Positions 23,378-36,767 of a stretch of DNA of 64,000 nucleotides are shown here, piece after piece. The translations under genes and the position numbers were made by a program. The stretch covers positions 19,452,001-19,516,000 of the forward strand of contig CM070591.1 of assembly GCA_036346355.1 (NCBI GenBank), written 5' to 3'. The notes beneath the pieces are model-generated. The model saw nothing but the letters and a program-made list of their open reading frames with translations, was not told the DNA's origin and did not search any database. Source of the stretch: Rhipidocladum racemiflorum. Its lineage: Eukaryota > Streptophyta > Magnoliopsida > Poales > Poaceae. How positions within the stretch are numbered: the first letter of the stretch is position 1; the number at the start of each line of letters is the position of its first letter.

Positions 23378-24919
23378 TTTAAAAGGAAGCAGATGGTCAT
23401 AAAGGGTTGTGTTGGAAACTTTTGAGTTTAGCCCTTGATGTGTAACTCTGTTTGGCTAGAGTTGGAGTCATTTGGAAAATGTGTCTGGTGTGCAGATGTT
23501 TCACAAGTCTGGATTTTTATGAATGTTTCATAAGTAAATTTGGTTAGTGAAGATTTTTCTTTTGGGATTGAGTTCCCCTCTCTTTTGAGAAAATTTATGG
23601 CGGTTGTTTGCGCAGATGTTTAACTTTGGAGTCAATGTCCTTTTCCAAAATGTTGATTTTGGTTAAAATGCGATGTTTTGCAAAGTTTAGCTATCTATCG
23701 TTGGTGGGTTCTGATATGATGTGGTGCCTTACTGTTAACTATGCTATCGTCATAATTTATATGAATTAGCGCAATTCTCGATGTTATTCGAGATTTATTC
23801 ATGTGATACCAAGGAAGAAGTCGTCATGTGAATGACTTTTCGGTAGTGTGGTTACATGATGAAGGAATGGTGAAAAGTAAACATGACATCGTTTTTACAT
23901 GTTAAATGATAAAAGAGTCGTTGAGCTAGGTCGGTGAGAAAGTCATATAAGGATATATGACTAATCCGGAGTGCTCTTGAAAAGTGTGCATGCATGTCAT
24001 GAATCGAGATGTCCATTTCTTTCTAGTATGAAAAGAAAGAGTGAAGAAATTATGGTATTTTGGTTGTGGTGTAGGGGATTTATGCTTCCTTTGTGATTTG
24101 GCTTGGATGTTGCTGAATTCTTTCCAAAATGGTTGTTAACGCTTTGGGTTTGAGTTGTCGTGTGTACACTTGGGCTTGATAGCTAAGTGTTTTTGTGTGA
24201 GGGCGAGACCCTCTTAAGAAAGGAACCAAATGTGGTTTGGTAAAGTTTTACGATCCTAGCTTGGGGCTAGGTGTAGAACCTTAGTGGCATAAGGGTGGTT
24301 TGTGATGGAGGTTGATGATGTATGGGTTTAACCATTATTAAGAGTAGCGATGGGTGGAAGTGAAGTTGACGGTAGTTCGGTGATATTTGTCCTGCCGTGA
24401 GCAATTGTCGTCACTAGTTGTTTTTTTTTTGGATTTGAGTCTTGCCTGGGAGAGGATGGAATGAAATGTTAGTATGATCGTGTATTGGAAGGGCAAGTGT
24501 GCCTTAATGAGTTTTTCCCTCGATGGAAATTTTCGGGAATGTAGAAAGGTCGTTAAAGGAATTGTGATTTCCTTTGATTATGTCATGTTGAGTTTAATGG
24601 AGTGTGGTAGTCAGGTTGGTTGTGATAGAAGTGTGAAGTGTTTGTCGTGAGGATTCGAGCGTTTTGGGTTGATGGAGCCCTTTGTGGTTGAGAAGCAGAT
24701 TCTGTTTGGGAATTGAAGTGAAGGTCGATCTGTGAGCGGTTGCCCTTAGTTGAGCTAGATCAACACTTTTTCGCTAAGTGTTGGTTTTGGGAACTCGTTT
24801 GTCGTTTGTTCTGATTTTAGTCGTTGTGCGATTGTTTTGTGCGGCAGAGAAGCCTTTTGTCCCTTGGGGACTTTGTTGTTGATTTTGGCATCCTTCGGAT
24901 TCGAGGTCGAATCCTGTTG
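23378..24919 (+). other. Non-coding internal region of element B, right part
   Basis: Continues B's sequence after C. It contains the internal hairpin AGTCATATA/TATATGACT near 23,945 within GGTCGGTGAGAAA...CTAATCCGGAG. No coding motif. Confidence 0.85.
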
Positions 24920-24932
24920 AAGGGGGGAAGAA
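24920..24932 (+). other. Polypurine tract of element B
   Basis: Purine run AAGGGGGGAAGAA immediately before the 3' LTR start TGTGACAC. Confidence 0.93.
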
Positions 24933-27265
24933 TGTGACACTACGGTATGGTGTGACATTATAAAATGTGAAATTAGAGAATAAAACCTTACGGCTTAAAG
25001 TTTACTTGCGTTTTTGGGCCTTATGAAGTGATGTGTCACCACGGAGTGTCGTAACCTTATAAATGGTGCACGATGAGGTCAAAAACATTATGAAATATGG
25101 TATTAAAGGTTAAAACCATATGGTATGAGGTTTAATTGCGTTTCCGGGCCGTTTCCGGGAGTTTGGGCCTTACCGAGGGAGTTTGGGCCTAAAAAAAGGG
25201 GTTGTGGGCTTTGGTGGGATGGAGTATGAGTCCATTTAGGACTAGGAGACTTGTGTGGGCTGGTAAAAGGGCCTCCCCCTGCCCTTGTTGCCCCCCACCC
25301 AGCCCCTTGCATGCGCCTCCACCTCCCCCATTGCTCCCCTTTGCTCCACCACCTCTCCACCACCTCTCCTCCACCACTTGCTGCCCTAGGGTAGCCTCCC
25401 CACCCCTACACCTCGAGGATCCATCCATTGGAGCGAGGAGCGAGGAGCGAGGAGCGTGGAGAGAGGAGCGATCAGGGAGGAGTTTCGTTGGGATTTCGGT
25501 CGTCGGGCGAAGGTATGGCCATGGGACTCCTTAGGGTTGGGCTAGGTACTGTTCTAATGGTGTTTAGCATGATTTTAGATCAATTGGTGGTGCTGGAATT
25601 GAGTAAATTGGATTAGATCTAGATGTTGCCACGTTTCTGTTTTGGGACAGCATGAGCAGTCGGCCTAGGGTTCAGTTTTTTGCCAATTTAGATTCCGAAT
25701 CTGGCCGTACGGATGTTGAAGAAGTTGTCGATAATTTCATTATCTTTCAGTGGACATAAAGAACGTTAAATTCTGATCATCCGTTTGAAAGTTATGGCTG
25801 TTTTACCGAGCGTGTTAAAATCTGTGACGTGGTTGGAACAGATCACAGTATTTTGTAGATTAAACAACTTTAGAGTCCGAATCAATCTTTCCCTATAACT
25901 AGAAAAAGTTGGGAAATTTCCTAAGCTACGCGAGGATGTACTCGTTTAATTGATTCGGAGTCCCAGAACTCAAGTTATGCCTTTTGGAAGGCTGCTGTCC
26001 CGACTGGACAGAATATCTATTTTTGGTTATTGCGAGCAGTTGGCAATGTCGGGGTAGATGAGGGTTTGCGTACTGTTTTGTGGGCTTGATTGTGAGTGTG
26101 TGGTCCCTATGTGCAGGTGGTGTGACCCCGGGAGGGCCTTCTACTTCTCGCCAATCCGTCGCCCGTGGTTGAGGCAAGTGTATTGTAATGGATAGCGATT
26201 GTAGGTTGTTTGATTGGTTGAGATCGAAGTTTGAATATATGATATTTTCACATGCCATGCTTTAATGTTTGCCATTGATATGATGAATATGTTTATTATG
26301 TGATGATGCCATGTGTTAATGTACAAGTATCCATGATGATGCCATGTGTTAATGTACGAGTTAATTATGATGTTGGCATAATTGCATACATGGCATGATT
26401 ACATGGCTCGGGCTGTGAGAAAGTCATAACTTGTCCGGGGAAGGTCGGTGAGAAAATTATGACTAATCCGGAAAGCCAATGAGTAAGTCTTACATCGTGA
26501 TTCCATCCACTGCGGCGTGGGGAAGCGAGGAGTAGGCACCCTCCATCTTCGGGATGGAAGGGGGGAGAGGGTGCACACCGACGGGTGTGTACTCAAACAT
26601 ACCGGTATGAGTTTCCAGGAGACATGTGCATCGCATTGCATTACATTATATGAGGATGTTATATGAGGATGATTTATTATGATGTCAATGATATGCTTAC
26701 ACTATGAACATGAGTTGTGTATGATGTTGTATGTGAAAAGTGGTGATGAAGGTATTGGAATGTGTTTGTCTTGTTCCATTGCAATATACTTGCTGAGTGA
26801 TGAACTCACGCTTGTGTTTATGTTGTTTTTCTTAGGTACCATGAAACCAGCATGCGGGAAAAAGGGTTTAGCTAGACATCTACACGTAGCTCCACACAAA
26901 TTAGATAGTGTTAACATTTGGAGTCATGATAATGAAAGTATTGCCATGAAACTTGGAGAATTGCTTAACTGTGTGCTCGGTCTTACTATTTGATTCGTTT
27001 AGCTCATGAAGTGGTCGAATGCTTTATCCTGGACTTTTATTGTTGCTATGTCACATGTTATTGCTGTTTTAGATGCTTTCCATTATGATATAACTTGTGA
27101 TATTTTGTTGATGCTCCGAATCATGGAAAAACAAAGGAGATGCTGCCGAACTTTTCGGTATTAGCATTTGTTACTTTGCTGTAATTTACTTGTAATTGTG
27201 GTATTTAGAGGTTGCTTAGTCTATGTTTGGTAGCACTCGGGCATATTAAATGCCGGGGTGTTACA
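24933..27265 (+). repeat. 3' LTR of element B (2,333 bp)
   Basis: Matches the 5' LTR including the duplicated start module. In its hairpin H1 the right arm reads AATTATGACT, losing one pair. Confidence 0.95.
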
Positions 27266-28871
27266 GTCATGCTATAGGGTACAACTAAAATGCGATGTGG
27301 AATAACTTAGAAACATGGCTTAGGTTTTAACTAAAATTTTGTCATAGGATAGCAACATTAAAACTTGCAAAAGTGATATAACTAATCTAAAATTTGACAC
27401 ACATGGATGCACAATAGGAAGGGTATGGGTATCGTTATGTTGGTCATTATGGGCTGTCTTGAGGAGGAAACTTTTGTGGTTGTTGTTCTCCCTATCTAAG
27501 AAAAAGTGTTGGAGTTTCCCCTTGTGCAGGCCTTGAGTTGGTGGAGCTAAGTTTGAATCTTTTATCGAAAAAAGATTTAATGAACATTTGATTTTCCCTG
27601 GTGCATCCTTCTTCCTTCTTGGAAGTATAGATCTTGAGATTTCTTGAAGAGTTTTGTGGGCAAATTTAGGAATTTGAGAGTTGAGCTCTCCTGCATTTCT
27701 GTCGGAGTTTTGTTTTTCTTTCTTGCGTGGAAAGGAGAATTTTTTCTATCGGTGTTCGTTCTGGTTTTTGAGTTGTGGTTATCTTTAAAAGTTGAGTTGC
27801 ATCCTGTTTGTCAAGAGTTCGTGCCCCATGAAGGTGTTTACAAAAGTTTATGTCCGTGCCAATGTGGTTTATGGAATGATGTGTTGCTAAGTTGAATTTA
27901 GAGTTGAATCAATTCAATGTGATTATCATCTCTAGCTGGAGAATAAATAAACTACTAGTGTTGTAGTTTGCTCTGTAGCGAGAATGATTAAATGGGTTAA
28001 TGTACATGCTTAGAATCTGTTGCCTTGCTTTAAAAGTGCTTATGATCCTCGTTAATGTTAAAAGTTTAAACCTTGATGCATAGTTAGAACATTAAGATGA
28101 TGTAAATTAATGATATTGTTAAAGAAACTTTGCCGGTTGTTTAAAGATGTTCTAATCTAATGGGTTAATAGAGAAATTTAATCATGTTGACTAGTGGCTT
28201 TAATTTGGAAGTTGATTAGAGTTGCTATTTATGTTGTTGCAAACTACTAGTATATTCGGAAGTATGCAGTTGTGTCTCTACAATGCTAGTATTGATATCA
28301 ATTGAGAAGACATAAGACTTTTTGTTAATGATGTTGTTAAGAACATTGTGCTGATCTAACTTATTAAATCTAATTTAATAGTTGGAGTATGTTGTGTAGT
28401 GACAATTTTGTTGCAACCTATGTGTAAGGTAGCTAAAAGTAATGTTGTTGATTGATGATTATGCAAAGAATTGATATTGATGCCTTGGTAGTGTTGTTAA
28501 TTGTTGGAAACCATTGATCTAATAGAAGAAAAGTGTAAAACTGTGGTATTATGTCGAGTACATGTTGAGATGGGATGAACAATGGATAATAATCATGTTG
28601 CAAGATTTTAATTTTTAATGAATGCATATCTTAGAATCCTATTTATGAATTTTATCTTGTAGAGATATTACTTAATTGTTGAAGTCATTTTATTGATTGA
28701 ACAAGTTTTAATTGTCAAGATTTTGACGTATGGATAGTATAAATTGATAGGTTGACCATGCTCAAGTAGCTGTTGAAGTACTATGTTTGAAATATAGAAG
28801 ACGTGGTTATATGATTTGGTGATCCGTGGGGATCATGTTAATGTAGTCATGGTTGGGTGTCTTTGTGATAA
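27266..28871 (+). other. Non-coding internal region of element A, middle part
   Basis: Begins with the second GTCAT copy and follows B's internal sequence, then diverges near 27,430 in a block absent from B and C before realigning near 27,860. It ends in GATAA (28867-28871), the target duplication of element D. The uninterrupted counterpart of the insertion point is visible in B at about 14,195-14,215. Confidence 0.85.
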
Positions 28872-31800
28872 TGTCGGGACCCCGAATTTGCAAATCCGGA
28901 CCCTCTGTGTATTCAGCACTAGTCCAGGAACGCGCTAGTGCACACAGTCTTAACATCGGTATATATCACAATCATACCATACGATACTATCAAAGTACTT
29001 TATTTAAATAATCAAAGGGTTACTCGACCTTATGGCCAAGTTACAAATATATGCCTTGCAGGGCGAACTTATTCAGAGAGAAACAATAGCAGCGGAAAAT
29101 CAAATAAACTTCGTGGCGCCATCCAGTATACCACAGGCAACTGACTGGGCTCGCATCCCTAAGTAGTCGGGTCCTCTTGGAGTTCCTCCTCCAAAGCTGG
29201 CGTAATCTCCTCTTCAACTGATATTGTGTTGAGGCAAGGGTGAGTACTTGGTACTCATCAAGTCATGCACAGAATGCAAGCTAATATACTATATGCATGG
29301 CTTGGTACAAAGGAATAGCTCAAGGTATATTTGCGGTAAACAGCATTTGACAAGTAATATAAGTAGATTCGAAAGCAGTAAAAACAAGTAAAGCATAAAT
29401 AACTTTGCAAAAAGTTTAAATAACATTTTTCCCCATCCTAAACCACATTTCCATCATCTTCTTTGTTAAACCAACCCAACTTTTCAAATCCAAGTTATTT
29501 TCAGAAAATCTAACCCTTGACTGTAATTCCCGAGCATTGTCCAAAGATCGTGGACTCGGCTATTCAAATAGATTCTACACTCTGCAGAGGTTATGCACTT
29601 TACCCACAAGATACAATCCACTCACCACGTCGGTAGTGAATCGCCATACAAGAGTATGCGAATGAGCGATCATAACAAAGCCTTTCGGAAGCCTCAAACA
29701 ACACAGTGGTCCTCTCCAGACGTGCTCTACACCATCCCTTCCCTTAGCCAAGGCGAAGTATGGGACCAACACACCGTTAGATGGGTACCGCCACGACCAC
29801 GATACGCTCCCCGCATAATCACACAACCGGTGTAACTGACACCCTGAGGCTCCACAAGTGAGTCCTTAGCGACTTAGTCAACTAGGGCCGTCCCATTCCA
29901 GCCATGTGGTTGCAAGTATGACCCAGTTCAAAGGCTTGCAAGGTTAAGTCCTTAGAGTGACCAGGGCAAGACTACGAAAAACCAAATCAACACTCCCAAT
30001 GCCACACCGCCCACCTGATTACTCTTGCCACATGCCCTGGCCGAAATCATTTATCAAACCCCGCTTGATTACCATGCACCACGTGCCATCAACATCACAT
30101 GATACTTTTCCAAAACAGGTTCAATATATCATTAAGTCAATATTAGCATTTGATTATCCAAAATCATGTCATGAGCACGTAGCGTGTCTAAGCGGATACT
30201 ACAACGTTCTAAACCCATGTTGGCAATTTAATAATGTCCAACTAGTAAACCACAACTAGGGTGACAAGGGATCATGGCACATACTTAGATAATCAAGGTG
30301 TCATATAACAAATTGGTAGTTATCTAACCCCCATGTTTAAACAAAGTATCTTTCTAATTGAACTAGCATGCAATAGTTTAAATCAAAATAGATTTCGAAA
30401 TAGGATCAATATGGTCAAAGCACAACTTGCCTTCAAAAAGTACTTGCTCTTGGTCTTGAGTTGGATCCTGAGTCAACACTTCTCCTCGAATCCTTCCTAC
30501 TTCAACGTCTACTCGTAAAAGCGTGCAAATAGCAAATACACAAATAAACACTATGCAAAAGATCCCAAAACTCCAAATAAAATCCATAAACAGAGAGAAC
30601 ATAATTTTCTGGATTTTTAGAAACTGGAATCGCCAAATTTGGAGTTAAAGCATAAAAGTTATGATTATTTAAAGTTTAAATAATCAATTAAATAATATTT
30701 CAGAGAAAAACTTTAGTCCAAAAATTAAATAAAATTCATATTTAGGTAGATCTCAATTTTATACAAATTTAGAAATTTGAACCACTCAAATCGGAGTTGA
30801 AACGCAAAAGTTATAAGCGTTTGAAGTTTGAATCTAAATTTGAATCAATATTTCGAATTAATAAATCATTTTCTTTTTCGAAATTAATTATTGCGTCGGC
30901 ATGGACACGTGGCAGCTCCTGATTGGCCTGCTGGCGTCAGCCGTCCATGGGCTCGGTCCACACTCGGCTTGGGTCCACCGTGGACTCGGTCCACGGCTCC
31001 ACGTGAGGCCCGACATGTGGGCCCTTTCGGGTGACGTCATTCTTGGCGTCGGCGAGGCTCGGCCACGGTCGGCAATTGGGTCCCACCGATGACGTCATGG
31101 GTGACGTCACGCGATCTGTCGCCGACACGCGGGCCCGCTGTCGGTGATGATACCTGCCAACGCTGGCGTGGGCGCGGCTCGGCTTCTGGGACGCGTGGCA
31201 CAATCGTGGCCGTTGGTTTGAAATCCGACTACCGGATTGAGTTTGGCCTCATGTGCTTGGGGCGCGCGTGATCGATCGTGGCCGTTGGATCTAGATCCAA
31301 CGGTTGGGATTAGATCTAGGATTTTCAACGGGAAACTCACCGGCGACGCGGGCACGATCTGGGCCTTTGGATCTTGATCGGACGGTTGGTGGAGCTCGGG
31401 GTCGGCGATGGCTTCACGTCGGAGTTGCGGCTGCCGGCGCTGAGGACGGCGACCACCCAAACGGCGGGTGGGGCGTGCTCCGGCGAGAGGGATGGTGTCT
31501 TCGGGTGCGCGCGCTTCGGGGTTTCAATCTGGGGTCAATGGCGGCGAGGACGGCGACGGCGGCGAGACGAGGCAAGGACCGTGGCGGCGCTTCACGCAAC
31601 TACGGCGAGCGATTCTGGCGAACCTACGGCGGCTAGAGCTCGGCGGGTTAGGGCAAGAAGTGCGCGGGGTCACGGCGGTCCTCGGTGCGATCCGGCATTA
31701 AATAGCCCCGGAGGCGTGCTCGGCGGAGCCCTAATCGATCACGGCAATGGCGCACTCGGCGGCGAGTCCGGCTTCGATTCTGAAGACGACGAAATCGTGG

Positions 31801-32304
31801 CCGCCCACGTGTCGCGATCAACGGCCACGATCGCCGCGCGATCGGGTCCGGTCCGAACACGGCTTCGGTCGGGTCGGCGGATCTCACCGTTGGATCTTGA
31901 TCCAACGGTTGGGATCGATTAGGTTAGAGTGGGTTCGGTCGAGTCAATCGGCTCGGTCGGACTCGAGTCCGACTCGGTCGGATGAACAAGATTGTGACCC
32001 GAGTTGGATTTTCCAGATTTAATATTTAAAATAATTCCCGATAATTCATTTAATTCATTAAAAATAGCAAATGACTCAGAAAAATTCCACAAAAATTCTG
32101 GAAAATATTTTGGATTATTTTGGACTCAAATAAAATATTTCCAACAAAAATTTATTTGCAAAATTAAATTCTTTAATTATTTCAAAATGGAATAAATTCA
32201 AATAAATTCCAAATAAATCCAAATAAATTCCAGAAAATTCCAAAATTCACCAAAGTGCCAAATCACACATGAATTTAAGAAAAGAAAAATTTTGGGATGT
32301 TACA
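28872..32304 (-). repeat. 3' LTR of element D (3,433 bp)
   Basis: Plus-strand ends TGTCGGGACC and GGGATGTTACA. It has AT-rich flanks and a GC-rich core (30.89-31.98 kb). The core holds three TGACGTCA motifs (31032, 31090, 31102), a perfect 20-bp palindrome CGTTGGATCTAGATCCAACG (31283-31302) and a near copy at 31888-31907. Frames inside the GC-rich core are not taken as genes. Confidence 0.96.
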
Positions 32305-32317
32305 AACCTCCCCTTAA
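32305..32317 (-). other. Polypurine tract of element D
   Basis: Reverse complement TTAAGGGGAGGTT directly before the LTR start TGTAACATCCC. Confidence 0.9.
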
Positions 32318-32329
32318 TAGAATCTCGTC

Positions 32330-33851
32330 CCCGAGATTCGTGGCTCACTAAAGAAATAGGTTTGGAAATTCTTTCTTCAAATCCTCTTCAAGGCTCCCAA
32401 GTCGCTCCACTTTCTTCATGGTTGCTCCAATCGAACTCTACAGAATCGGGTTGACTTGTTTCTAGTTTCTCGATCCATTGTGTCTAGAATCCTCACAGGG
32501 TGCTCCTTATAAGTCAAATCCTCTTGCAACTCAATTGACTCTAGCGGTGCCTGTTCCTCAGAACTCGAGACACTTCTTCAATCGGGACACATGGAACACG
32601 TCATGCACTCCTGCTAACGATCGTGGCAACTCCGGTGATAGGCAACTTCACCCTGCGACTCAAAATCTTAAATGGTCCAACATAACGGGTGCGAGTTTCC
32701 CTTTGGCATGGAACCTCTTAACTCCCCGAGAGGCGTAACTCGAGGTATACAAAGTCTTCTGGTTCAAAACTCAAATCTCGACGACGATTGTCAAGATAAC
32801 TCTTCCGCCGAGATTGGGCTATCTTCAACCTTTCCCTAATCATAGCGATCTGCTCCTCACCTCTTGAAGAATATCAGGCCCAAAGACACGGCGCTCGCCA
32901 CGGTCTCATTCCAATTCAATGGTGTCCGACAGGTCGACCATACAAAGGCCTCAAAAGGTGACATCTCAGAACTAGCCTGATAACTATTGTTGTAACTAAA
33001 CTCGGCATACGGCAAACTTTTATCCCAAGAGGTAGCATAAGCCAATGCACAAGCTCTCAACATATCCTCTAGAATCTGGTTGACTCTTTCTGGTCTGTCC
33101 ATCCGTCTGTGGATGATAAGTCAGATCTTGAAGTTTACACGGGTTCCCATGGCTTCATGCAACTTATTCCGTAACCTTGAGGTAAATTGGGTACCTCTGT
33201 CCGATACAATCCTCTTTGGCACTCCGTGCAAACAAACAATCCCGATCATGTACAACTCGCTAACTTATCTCCCGAGTAAATGGTCTTCACGGGGATAAAA
33301 TGGGCTACTTTAGTCAAGCGATCCACTATAACCCATATGGAGTCATAACCTCCTTGAGTCTTCGCAAACCGGTAATGAAATCCATTCCGATTTCCTCCCA
33401 CTTCCACTCGGTATTTTCAGCGGTTGTAGCAATCCTGCTGGTCTCTCGATGCATTGCCTTGACTCTCCGGCATACGTCGCACAATGCAACATGCTCGGCA
33501 ACTTCACGTTTCATACTCGGCCACCGAATCTCTCCTTCGGATCCTGATACATCTTGGCGCTTCGGGATGAATCGAGTACTTAGAGTCATGGGCTTCTTCC
33601 GAATCGCTGCTTTAACTCCTTTTGTTAGGCACACAAATGCGATCCTTCATCCATAACGTGCTTTGCTCGTCTAGCTTGAAATCCTTTGCCTTGCCTTCCT
33701 CCATTTTGGACTTAATCCTACGGATCTTGTCATCATCCTTCTGTCCTTCTCGGATCTGGTCCTCTAAAGTAGGCTTTACTTCCAAGGCGGCCAAGAATCC
33801 GCTAGGTACAACCTCAATCTTCATTTTCTCGGAAATCCTCACATAACTCAT
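32330..33851 (-). pseudogene. Element D: integrase with chromodomain-like C-terminus, broken
   Basis: Right to left: a region before the integrase (33612-33851), a zinc-binding segment with CDVCRRVK (33326-33634), the start of the catalytic core (GMDFITGL), a later core piece ending AEFSYNNSYQ and SPFEAF (32857-33102), then HDVFHVSRLKKCL (about 32,600) and a chromodomain-like ending with WSNHEESGATWE (near 32,420). Integrase inserts the element DNA; the chromodomain guides chromoviruses to chromatin marks. Frames change several times and a stop follows the chromodomain tryptophan motif, so no working enzyme is encoded. Chromodomain recognition is by motif only. Confidence 0.85.
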
Positions 33852-35291
33852 CCCGACTTGTGGCTAGCAACGTACTCACGGTATGGCTTTTCCGACTCGG
33901 TGCATCGGCTACTACATTGGCCTTCCCGGATGGTAATGAATTCCAACATTATAGTCCTTGATCAATTCTAGCCATCTCCTTTGCCTCATATTCAGATCCG
34001 ACGGGTGAATATGTACTTAAGGCTCTTATGATCCGTATATACTTCACATCTGTTTCCAATCGAGATAGTGACGCCATATCTTCAAAGCATGCACTACGGC
34101 TAACTCTAGGTCATGTGTCGGATAATTTTCCTCATGCGGCCTCACCGCCTTGATGCATAAGCGACGACCTTTCCATTCTCAGACAAAGACACATCCAAGT
34201 CCTTGGCGCGATGCGTCACAATAAATATCGAAGCTTTGAGCAACATCCGTAGAACTAACACCGGTGCTGATGTCAATCGCTTCTTCAGCTCTGAAATCCT
34301 TCCTCACATTCTCAAGCGTCCATGCAAACTTCTTTTCCTTCTTCAGAATTGCGTAAGAGGTTTCGCAATTGTCGAAAAACCTTCGATGAAACGGCGGTAA
34401 TATCCTGCCATTCCAAGGAAACTCGAACTGGTCACGCCTTCTACCGCTCCCAATGTAACACGCCTTCTACTTTGCATGGATCTACGGCGACTCCTTATGC
34501 GGTCATCACATGTCCAAGAAACTCCACCTTGTCCTTCCAAAAATCACACTTGCTGAACTTGGCGAAAAGTTGCTGTTCCCTCAGCTTTTCCAAAACTCGC
34601 CTTAAGTGTTCGGCATGTTCATCCTCTGTCTTGGAGTAGACTAGGATATCGTCTATGAACACGACGACAAACTTGTCCAAATATTCCATGAACACCTTAT
34701 TCATCATATTCATGAAATAAGCTGGCGCATTGGTCACCCAAAGGACATAATCAGAACTCGTAATGTCCATATCTTGACGAGAATGCGATCTTGAATATCT
34801 TCTGATCGGATCTTTAACTGATGATATCCCGATCTCAGATCAATCTTGGAGAAAACTCCGGCTCCTCTTAACTGATCAAACAAATCATCAATCCTGGGTA
34901 GCGGATACTTATTTTTCACGGTGACTTCATTGAGTGCACGGTAGTCAATGCACATCCTGAAACTCCCGTCCTTCTTCTTGACAAACAAAACTGGTGCTCC
35001 CCACGGCGACGAACTTGGCCTGATAAATCCTTTCTCCATCAACTCTTCTAGCTGTTTCTTCATTTCTACCAACTCCTCGGTAGACATCCGATAGGGTCTC
35101 TTTGCTATCGGTGCTGTACCAGGTACAAGCTCTATCACAAACTCTATGTCCCTGTCTGGCGGCATACCAGGTAGATCTTCGGGAAAAACATCGGGGTACT
35201 CATTCACTACTGGGACATCCTCTATGCTGATTGCCTTGGTACTGTTAACCATCAACTGTCCATCTCTAACTGCAGTGGCTTGAAATTCCAC
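33852..35291 (-). pseudogene. Element D: reverse transcriptase and RNase H, broken
   Basis: The first segment (34734-35291) contains the finger/palm motifs PYRMSTEEL, FVKKKDGSFRMCIDYR and FSKIDLRSGYHQL. The second (34495-34770) has the catalytic box VFIDDILVYSK, the FIDD form of YXDD common in plant gypsy elements, and the connection toward RNase H follows at 34343-34540. The enzyme copies element RNA to DNA. A frame change near 34,750 removes continuity between palm motifs, and RNase H between 33,852 and 34,340 is recognisable only in fragments. The length of conserved blocks matches a normal gypsy polymerase, so the damage is mostly small indels. Confidence 0.9.
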
Positions 35292-35690
35292 TTTCTTCCC
35301 ACACTGCTCTCAATCGAGATAGTCCTTCGTCCACAATCCAATACAGCCTTGTGCTTGGATAACCAATCCATTCCCAATATAACATCTAAGGTCCTGGTCT
35401 CCAAAATTATAAGGTTTGCTAGGAACTCTATTCCATCTATTAGTATTCTCACCCGGAACATCCTACTTCCGCTCGGAGTTCGGAACCAGGGTTTGAACTA
35501 AAAGCATGCACTTAAGTCTTGCAATCCTTAAATCATTTCTAGCAGCAAAGCCTTGCGAAACAAACGAATGCGAAGCTCCAGTCAAACAAAGCTGCTGCAG
35601 TGCTTGAGTTAACAAGTAACTTACCCGATTGACGTCCGTAGCATTTTGCAATGCATCCGCGGTGACATGGTTGACTCGGCCTCTCACCAC
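35252..35690 (-). pseudogene. Element D: aspartic protease, broken
   Basis: Contains GASHSFVSQGFAARNDL (35463-35690), the active-site neighbourhood of gypsy proteases, and DVILGMDWLSKH (35252-35461). The usual DSGAS core is disturbed: the residues before GAS are out of frame, so the catalytic Asp is not in the same frame. It would cleave the polyprotein in the particle. It overlaps the start of the reverse transcriptase region. Confidence 0.85.
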
Positions 35691-36767
35691 GGCCTGGGGT
35701 GTGGCTCCTGATCTTTGGCGTCCTAGCTGGGGTGGTTCCTAGATTGAAGCGAATCGGGTCGCTCTGCTGTCTTCTTCGGACAAGCTGTTGGCAAAGTGTC
35801 CTGGCTCGTTGCGATTGTAGCGGCGTCTCACTGTTCCTTCTTGCACTCGAGTAAGCGTTTCTAGCGGGGCTGGGGTTTGGTAGTTCGATTGGCAGGTCTT
35901 GGTGCTGGGGATGGTGTCCTTGTTGCATTCTCGTGGTTGGAATCAAGAATTGATTTGGTGCAACTCTCAAGCGCCGCTATGCGTTCCTCGACGTGATCCT
36001 TCTTTGTTGCATCCTGCGCTTCTGTTCTCATCCAGTTCCTTGCGCTTGTCCTCAAGAATAAGCGCCTTATTCACCAACTCTTGGAAATCTGGAAAGGTGT
36101 GGGTGATCAACCCTACTTGCAATCCCGAGTTAAGTCCCTTCATAAAACGAGGTATGCCTGGATTTATCTGTCGCTACATCCTCAAAGCGTAGCGTGCTAG
36201 CTGTGTGAACTTGTTCGTAGTCGCCACCGGTTGATTACCTTGCTTCAGTGCTCTGAACTCCTCCTTCTTAAGGTCCATAATTCCTTCGAGGCACGTGATA
36301 CCGCCGAATGCAACTGTGAACTCTTCCCAAGTGATATCTTGAGGGTTCTCTGCGTGGCACGAAGTTCTCCCACCATTCGGCCAATTCCTTCCAACCGATG
36401 GGAAGCGTAAAGTACCTTCTCATTTCCTATGCATTGGGCTATGTGTAGCTTCCTCTCAATTGATCTTAACCAATCGTCGGCCTCCAGCGGATTGGCATTT
36501 CCAGAGAAAGTGGGTGGGCGAGTCCTCATGAACTCGACGGCCTTGTATTCTCACGGCGTGGTCCCCGATTAACTTGATTGGCGTGGCACGAGCGGTGACG
36601 TGCTGCATTTGTTGCATCATAGCATGCATCAACTGAGTCTGAGCAGCAAGAAATGCTCCAAAATTCTGCACATCTAGTGGCGGTCTTTGGTGCTCTATCA
36701 TTAGGGTTTTTACATTTGGGCGAGATCCACTCCCATTGCTTCCAAAGTTTCCACGGGTGTTCACCAT
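35691..36767 (-). pseudogene. Element D: gag, broken
   Basis: The start codon at 36767 opens MVNTRGNFGSNGSGS, followed by a Met/Gln-rich stretch and, in another frame, the capsid segment PPTFSGNANPLEADDWLRS (about 36,520-36,470), typical of Tekay-type gag. Downstream pieces (35539-36055) are Pro/Arg-rich and shifted. I could not find an intact CCHC zinc knuckle. At least three frame changes are needed to follow gag, so it is non-functional. The leader 36768-37268 shows no gene. Confidence 0.85.

Larger units (their letters stand above)
9743..27265 (+). mobile_element. Element B: non-coding LTR retrotransposon carrying C
   Basis: GTCAT flanks it (9738-9742 and 27266-27270), and A's internal sequence resumes directly after it. 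LTRs are 9743-12078 and 24933-27265. Without C it is about 8.75 kb. Its internal parts (12093-14607 and 23378-24919) contain no gag or pol motif in any frame and align with C and A. Confidence 0.93.

Noticed and set aside
31304..32022. Several GC-rich open frames on both strands in the D LTR (up to 182 codons)
   Set aside because: Their equivalents in the other D LTR (39.6-40.4 kb) are shifted and unlike in protein sequence, so there is no coding constraint.
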